Position numbers and translations under genes: made by a program. The notes beneath the pieces were generated by a model. The model was given only the letters and a program-made list of their open reading frames with translations. It had not been told where the DNA came from and did no database searches. 64,000 bases of DNA from contig CM060953.1 in NCBI GenBank assembly GCA_030765055.1, positions 182,407,043-182,471,042 of the forward strand, given 5' to 3'. This stretch comes from Mantis religiosa. Its lineage: Eukaryota; Arthropoda; Insecta; Mantodea; Mantidae. This document shows positions 59,083 through 64,000 of the stretch, piece after piece (position 1 is the first letter of the stretch; each line of letters starts with the position of its first letter).

Positions 59083-59233
59083 GACAACTTCTTTCGAAGT
59101 CACATCTCGCACACTGATGAATAGTTTACCGCACATTTCCTCAGCGTATTTCACGCGTATTATGCTAATATGCGATAGTTGAAATGCGCGTAAACTATTC
59201 ATGTGTGGCGAGATGTGATTTCTAAAGAAGTTG
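59083..59233. repeat. Foldback palindrome (unit 7)
   Basis: This copy has among the best arm matches: ACAACTTCTTTCGAAGTCAC on the left pairs with GTGATTTCTAAAGAAGTTGG on the right. A 73-codon frame across it on the minus strand is a shadow of the palindrome. Confidence 0.75.
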
Positions 59234-60520
59234 GATTCCATCAGTCAGTAAAAATGGGAGCCGAAGGGAAGGGGAAGTGAATGCACCATAGCTCGGTCGC
59301 AATAGAAGTTTACTACATTACCGGCCGTAGTTCCCAAGGTCGCCGGGATCTAAAGGGTCGGGAAAGAGCGCCCTAAGCGGCATCAAAGTTTACCATCTGG
59401 TATTGATGGTATTAATCTGTGGAATGCATGCACAGATGCAAACAAAGTTGTGTTGCAATTATACCAAAGGTGCAAAATATTTACTATATACAAAAGAAGT
59501 GACGCCATTTATTAAAAATGAACTTCGAACTAGTAAAGGTCAAAATGCATGCGTTCTGTTACGGTTTGTAACACAAGTCCGCAATCGACTTCCAAACTGC
59601 AATCACAAAATGTATATGTACAACTCGCCTTTGTTTCTATTAATATCAACTCTGTTCTTGACTGATTGTGTACCAGATTTGGTTTGTCAAAGTCATTCTC
59701 AATCAGAGAAACCTGCGTAGTAAATATACTTTCTAATCTTTTGTTTTGAATTGCTTATTTCACATGGGTAGCACTTGAAATTTCCAAATGCAGCAGTTCA
59801 GGTTCTTTTGGTAGTACAAACTTTGTTAATTACACAAAACTGTATTTCTTTTTCAAGTATATACTATATTTTCATTAAAAGTTGTCAGCAGCTATTAAAG
59901 AAACCAGTGAAGTCTCTTATTAATAGCAAACTGGACCCACAAGAGTTCTTGAGATTACCTTTGCCATCAAAATATTCAATTTACCTTTCAGCAAACAGGT
60001 TATTTATATCATAAAATGTCATTCTAAGAATATAGATGTTCAATGGAGGAGATAAACTTGCGAAGAAAGAAACAAATGACTCGAGCATATAATTTAATAT
60101 GTTTAACAGTAGTACCAACTTATAGACCAAGATGAGCTAAAGTTTATGGGAATTTTGAACGTTTTCTACGATGTAGTGCAATATTTCTGTTATAAAGTGA
60201 CAGATACTTGCAATTTCTACTATTTAAGTATGAAAAGTATTAAATTACACTCAAAACTGATATTGTTTTTAGTATTTATATACTATGTTTGAAGATCAGC
60301 CGAATCAAAACAAAACCATGTTTAGAAAGGGGACAGCGTGTTTGTGTTTGACCAACTTAAGTCAAATTAACAACTCAGTTGAATTTCAACTGGTATTTAA
60401 ATTCAGTGTGTCCAAAGGTGTGAACAAAGATTAAAATAAAGACCAACGCCAGCATTTACAAGAAACATTCTGAAATATTTATTTACTGAAAGTACCTCTA
60501 TTTTTATTAAAACGCAAATA

Positions 60521-61441
60521 CGAGGGCTGTTCAATAAAGAATGATCATAATGTTTTTCGTTCATAATTTTTCGCACTAATATTCAATCTTATTATATTCT
60601 GTTAGCTTAATATGAAACAAACACGCCGAAGTAGTTTCATTGTTGGTACTCCTGGTTTCAGCCTGTGAGAACCAGGTAAGTTCAGACATCTTCAATATCG
60701 CCTATCGCTGCAATGAAGGTAACATGCAGTTAAAGTTGATGTTAGAGGAAGATTCGGAGTTTATTTCAAACGTAATCACTGCTGATGAAACTTGGCTACA
60801 TCATTTTGATCCTGAGAGCAAACAGCAAAGCTCAGTGTGGTAATCTCCTTCATCACCAACCCCCCAAAAGCAAAAGTGGTTGCTTCTGCTGGGAAATTTA
60901 TGCTCATCTCATGCTTTAATATTCATGGAATGGTTTATCAGCATGTTGTACCTGCACACACATTTGTAACTGGACAATACTACATGGATGTCCTGAAAAC
61001 ATTGCAAGTCCATATCAGGTGCAAAAGACCACATTTCCGCCAAGCAGGCTGAATGCTGCATCACGATAATGCGCGGCCGCATATTGCCATCGTTGTTGCT
61101 GAATATCTTGCGAAACTCAACGTGAAGTGCATCCCTCACCCTCCCTATAGTCCGGATTTAGCCCCATGTGACTTTTTTCTATTCCCTAACTCGAAGAAAC
61201 GTCTTCGTGGGAGGCATCATCCATCATCAGAAGCAGTGGTGAAGGCTGCGGAGGCGATTTTGAAGTATCTCTCAAAAAATAGTTTCCTGGATGTCTTTGA
61301 AGACTGGCAGTTACGCTGGGACAAGTGCATCACATTCTGAGGAGACTATTTTGAGAAGGGCCATCAAAATTATGGGGATGTGTAACGGTACGTTGTCAAA
61401 AAAAATAATAATTGTGATCATTCTTTATTCAACAGCCCTCG
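60521..61441 (+). mobile_element. Mariner, plus strand, best-preserved copy (unit 7)
   Basis: The element is 921 bp with TA on both sides (60519-60520 and 61442-61443) and good terminal inverted repeats. All three catalytic Asp regions survive: ADETWLHHF, HDNARPH and APCDFF, with 34 residues between the second and third Asp, which is the DD34D signature of mariner. The N-terminal DNA-binding domain is missing, a frame change near 60837 and a stop at 61050-61052 break the rest. Not autonomous. Confidence 0.92.
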
Positions 61442-62438
61442 TATTAAGGTACTTTCAATGCAAATGAAATTCATGTCCTGTATTGTCTGGGAATTTCTTA
61501 AGTATATTCATTCTGATAACTTCTATATAATTAGTAAACGTCAGAGATAGACAACAATGTAATTGTCGTCAGTTAAAACTTACATTATACGTCGCTTCTT
61601 TGTGAAGTTAAACACATGAAAAATATTCTTGTGTTTTGTTTGAATTTTCCTTAAATGAAAAGTCCTTACTGTAAAGTCAACACATATCAACGAGTTTTTA
61701 AACGTTTTACTATTATTTAAAGATTCAGAAAAATAAAAGCAATCAGAAAATAAATAAATATTAAGTCCTTCGTAGTAAGAATACATTGTTCAACAGTAGA
61801 AATACTATCACGTGTTTCTATATTTTCACCATTAAATAAACGAGACAAAATAACAATTTTTGTCTGTCCAGGGTTCTTATTAAGCACAGAACTGTGATTA
61901 AAGCACTTTCAACAGATATCCACGTTTTCAGTTCTGATGACAATGAAGACGCTACCGTTGACATGACTAACTTATGTACATGCAGCTGACGTAGAAGTTC
62001 CTAAGATTTTCCTTTCTCTTTCTCAAACTTTTAACACTAACCATTACTGCCTGTATCGATTACGTGCACTTTAGATTTGAATGCTTTTAACAAACATTCA
62101 TCATGGCGGCAGTTAACAGTTCGTGTATTTACTGTGGCGAAGAAGCAGAGCAAGCTACTGGAGAAGCATAACAGCGACAATGTATAGAATTGACAACAAT
62201 TGGCGAGAACAACAATAATAATACTTGCAATATTTCTTTCTTTTGTTACTGTGTAACGGCAGTGGATTTAAACGATAATGAATAATAGTGAATCGAGAAA
62301 TTATTATGATACCAAACATTTATTATAGCTCAAAATATGTAATTTGAAATTTTGGAATAAGGCTCCTATCACTGTGTTTTTCTTCGACATTTTACCTTTT
62401 GAGACTATATATTTACAGGAAAACAACATGTAGCACCA

Positions 62439-62683
62439 GTAATCGCAGGCTGCAGCGCGTCCAGAACAGGGCGCTGGGAATTATCCACGATACTGGACGT
62501 AGATTCCTATCCCATATCCTTCATACCTACTCCGGAGTCCCTTATATTGTAGACGTGGTGCGGGAGAAATCCCGTAACATCTACAATAAGCTAGGCCTGG
62601 TGAATATCCTGGGCCGGTGCGACCATAGGGTTCCTCGCCGCAGACCTAGTTATCGGCTGCCGAACGACGCTTTGGGCGACTAA
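62439..62683 (+). pseudogene. Jockey-like ORF2 C-terminus, 5'-truncated fragment
   Basis: NRRLQRVQNRALGIIHDTGR, then HILHTYSGVPYIVDVVRE and LGRCDHRVPRRRPSYRLPND align with the last ~80 residues of the Jockey ORF2 at 2767-5478, but with many differences, so it is another subfamily. Orientation is plus, opposite to the two other Jockey copies. A short 3' UTR continues to about 62770, and array sequence (CACAGAGCAACGAATTC) resumes after it. The start is the truncation point, not a codon. Confidence 0.82.
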
Positions 62684-63342
62684 ACTGAGTAGGGCTATTT
62701 TCCCCTGACTTTGTACCCCCAAGCCTAGAAATGGCCTTGGGAAAACCCATACCTTAACATTAGTTTATGGTGGTAATTATATTAATTTCCGATTAATATC
62801 ACAGAGCAACGAATTCTGTAAAATTGACTGTCAACCAAAATCTCCATATCTAAGTGTTTGTAAGAAAGTAATTGTTTGAGAGTACAGAAAATCATGCAGA
62901 GGTCAACGTGGCAATAATGCTGAACATACCACTACAATTTCGTAACGAGTCGAAATACAGACCAGCTTCAACTCTTTTAAAGCACTATTTGAAGTCTTTT
63001 GTTTCACCCGTGAAGACAACTAAATATCTACAAAGTGTAAACAGCTCGTTAGAGCAAACACAACCCATTTTATCCATTGCACATTAAGCTGAGGTTTGTG
63101 TATTTAGAATTATTTAGCAAAGTTTACTAGAGATGTTATCGGGAAACCAATTATATTTCCAAAGTAATACAATGTTTCCCATGCTGCCATCTATTTATTT
63201 CCTCTCAAGTTCAGGAACAACACCGCCATCCTTAAAAACTAGCGACAAAATCTACCCTACAGTGCATATCAGCAACTAACACATTCATTGGAATCTCGTT
63301 AATACTCAATCCTTCCTCAGCGCAGAGGTAACCCTCAGTCAT

Positions 63343-64000
63343 GAGGTCCAGAGGTAGTCCTGGTCGGGCGGGACAATTTTTCTTTTTCCCCGTCCGGGTG
63401 TCTTCTGCCGCAGTACCTAGCCGCTTTGCGGCTTAACCTGCGAAGTGAGTCAGGAATGTTTTTTATTGTTCTGCTGGGGGTAGGTTGCAGTTTTGTTTAA
63501 GATCTTTGTTTGGATGCCGTTGAGTAATCTCAGAAGGTAGCAGCTTAGCGGTTTTATTGCATTCTCCCATTGGGGGGTGGGGATCGGTTTAGTGTTTTTG
63601 CCCCGTTTTGATTACGGGTGGCCTAACGCTTGAGCCATCAGGTGTAATATGAATTTTGGAGATAATGGGCTTTACCTTGGGTTAACCAAAGGGCCCAAAG
63701 ACGTCTCTGGGGAGTTTGTATGATGGCAAGCGTCTTTGTGCCCTCTGGTCATATCTGCCCAGGGTGTTCACCAAAGGGTTGCTATGGGTTTGGATTTTGT
63801 CGTACATTGATCGTGCCCTCTCTCGGACGACATCGACAGTGTACAGAATTTTGAATGTTCATGAAGGATCTGGGCTGGGAATCTCCAGTCTGTATCGTAT
63901 ATCACTCTGAGCGCCCTGTTCTGCAGCGTCTGGAGTCTGACGAAGGTGGTGTTTGCCACTGTTCCCCAGATCTCACAGCCGTACAAAATCATGGGCGGGA
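63343..64000 (-). mobile_element. Second Jockey copy, 3' end, runs off the window
   Basis: The 3' UTR shares the tail GGACTACCTCTGGACC, the perfect hairpin at 63420-63432 and the UTR layout of the 2405-7707 element, with clear divergence elsewhere. The orientation is the same. The 5' part lies beyond 64000. The 3' flank is unit 7 subunit c. Confidence 0.88.
63682..64000 (-). pseudogene. Jockey ORF2 C-terminus, frameshifted
   Basis: It reads MILYGCEIWGTVANTTFVRL, then WRFPAQILHEHS like the intact copy, then changes frame: in the GAATTTTGAATG stretch near 63850 one base fewer is present than in the intact copy. The other frame continues VDVVRERARSMYDKIQTHSN to a stop at 63682-63684. The copy is therefore inactive in ORF2. 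Confidence 0.85.

Larger units (their letters stand above)
58019..63342 (+). repeat. Tandem array unit 7, degraded edge unit
   Basis: Array homology resumes near 58019 and the anchor block follows at 58180 with mismatches. The head block stops near 58655, in the segment that follows TACTAGATATTT in other units, and joins subunit b at TTTTTTGTACATAG. The unit then carries the palindrome, the best-preserved plus mariner, and subunit c split by a Jockey-like fragment. Divergence from the other units is visibly higher, as expected for the edge of an array. Confidence 0.82.

Noticed and set aside
1..63342. CRISPR array or bacterial origin
   Set aside because: The repeats are kilobases long and contain eukaryotic retrotransposons. 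There are no short regularly spaced repeats with unique spacers.

Overview
The window is arthropod, most likely insect, repeat DNA with no host protein gene that I can support. The basis is the repeat content: an intact Jockey-clade non-LTR retrotransposon with a PRE_C2HC/zinc-knuckle gag, DD34D mariner copies, Ty3/gypsy fragments and a tRNA-promoter-like SINE, all set in AT-rich sequence dense with stop codons. I cannot name the species.

Layout. Almost everything from 1 to about 63.3 kb is a tandem array of one composite unit. The intact unit is about 9.3 kb, best seen at 14408-23727. Anchored on a GCGGCACATGACCAGAACTT block, units start at about 1, 14408, 23728, 29082, 33743, 45415 and 58180. 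Each unit contains three diverged subunits (a, b, c) that share a small hairpin and a following motif block, so the array has at least two levels of duplication. Subunit a carries a minus-strand, internally deleted mariner. Subunit b carries a ~150 bp foldback palindrome and a plus-strand deleted mariner. Subunit c carries a ~440 bp 3' piece of a non-LTR retrotransposon and a ~65 bp gypsy gag remnant. A 194 bp SINE with a 12 bp target-site duplication is in units 2, 3 and 6 only.

Departures from the unit. Unit 1 is interrupted by a full-length Jockey element (2405-7707, minus strand, 11 bp target-site duplication) with both ORFs open. Unit 3 has lost most of subunit b by a join between its two opposed mariners. 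Units 4 and 5 share a ~4.73 kb tract repeated with a 4661 bp period and no difference that I could find, so it is either a very recent tandem duplication or an assembly artefact. That tract holds a ~510 bp block seen nowhere else and has no plus-strand mariner. Unit 5 also has a non-homologous join near 37598. Between units 6 and 7 (about 55.2-58.0 kb) lies a rearranged Ty3/gypsy element. Unit 7 is internally deleted, carries a third, 5'-truncated Jockey-like fragment at 62.4-62.8 kb, and is followed at about 63343 by a second, frameshifted Jockey copy that runs off the right edge.

How the parts work together: they do not form a pathway. The only apparently functional genes are the two ORFs of the Jockey element. 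The rest is a record of transposition followed by tandem amplification, unequal exchange and conversion between units.
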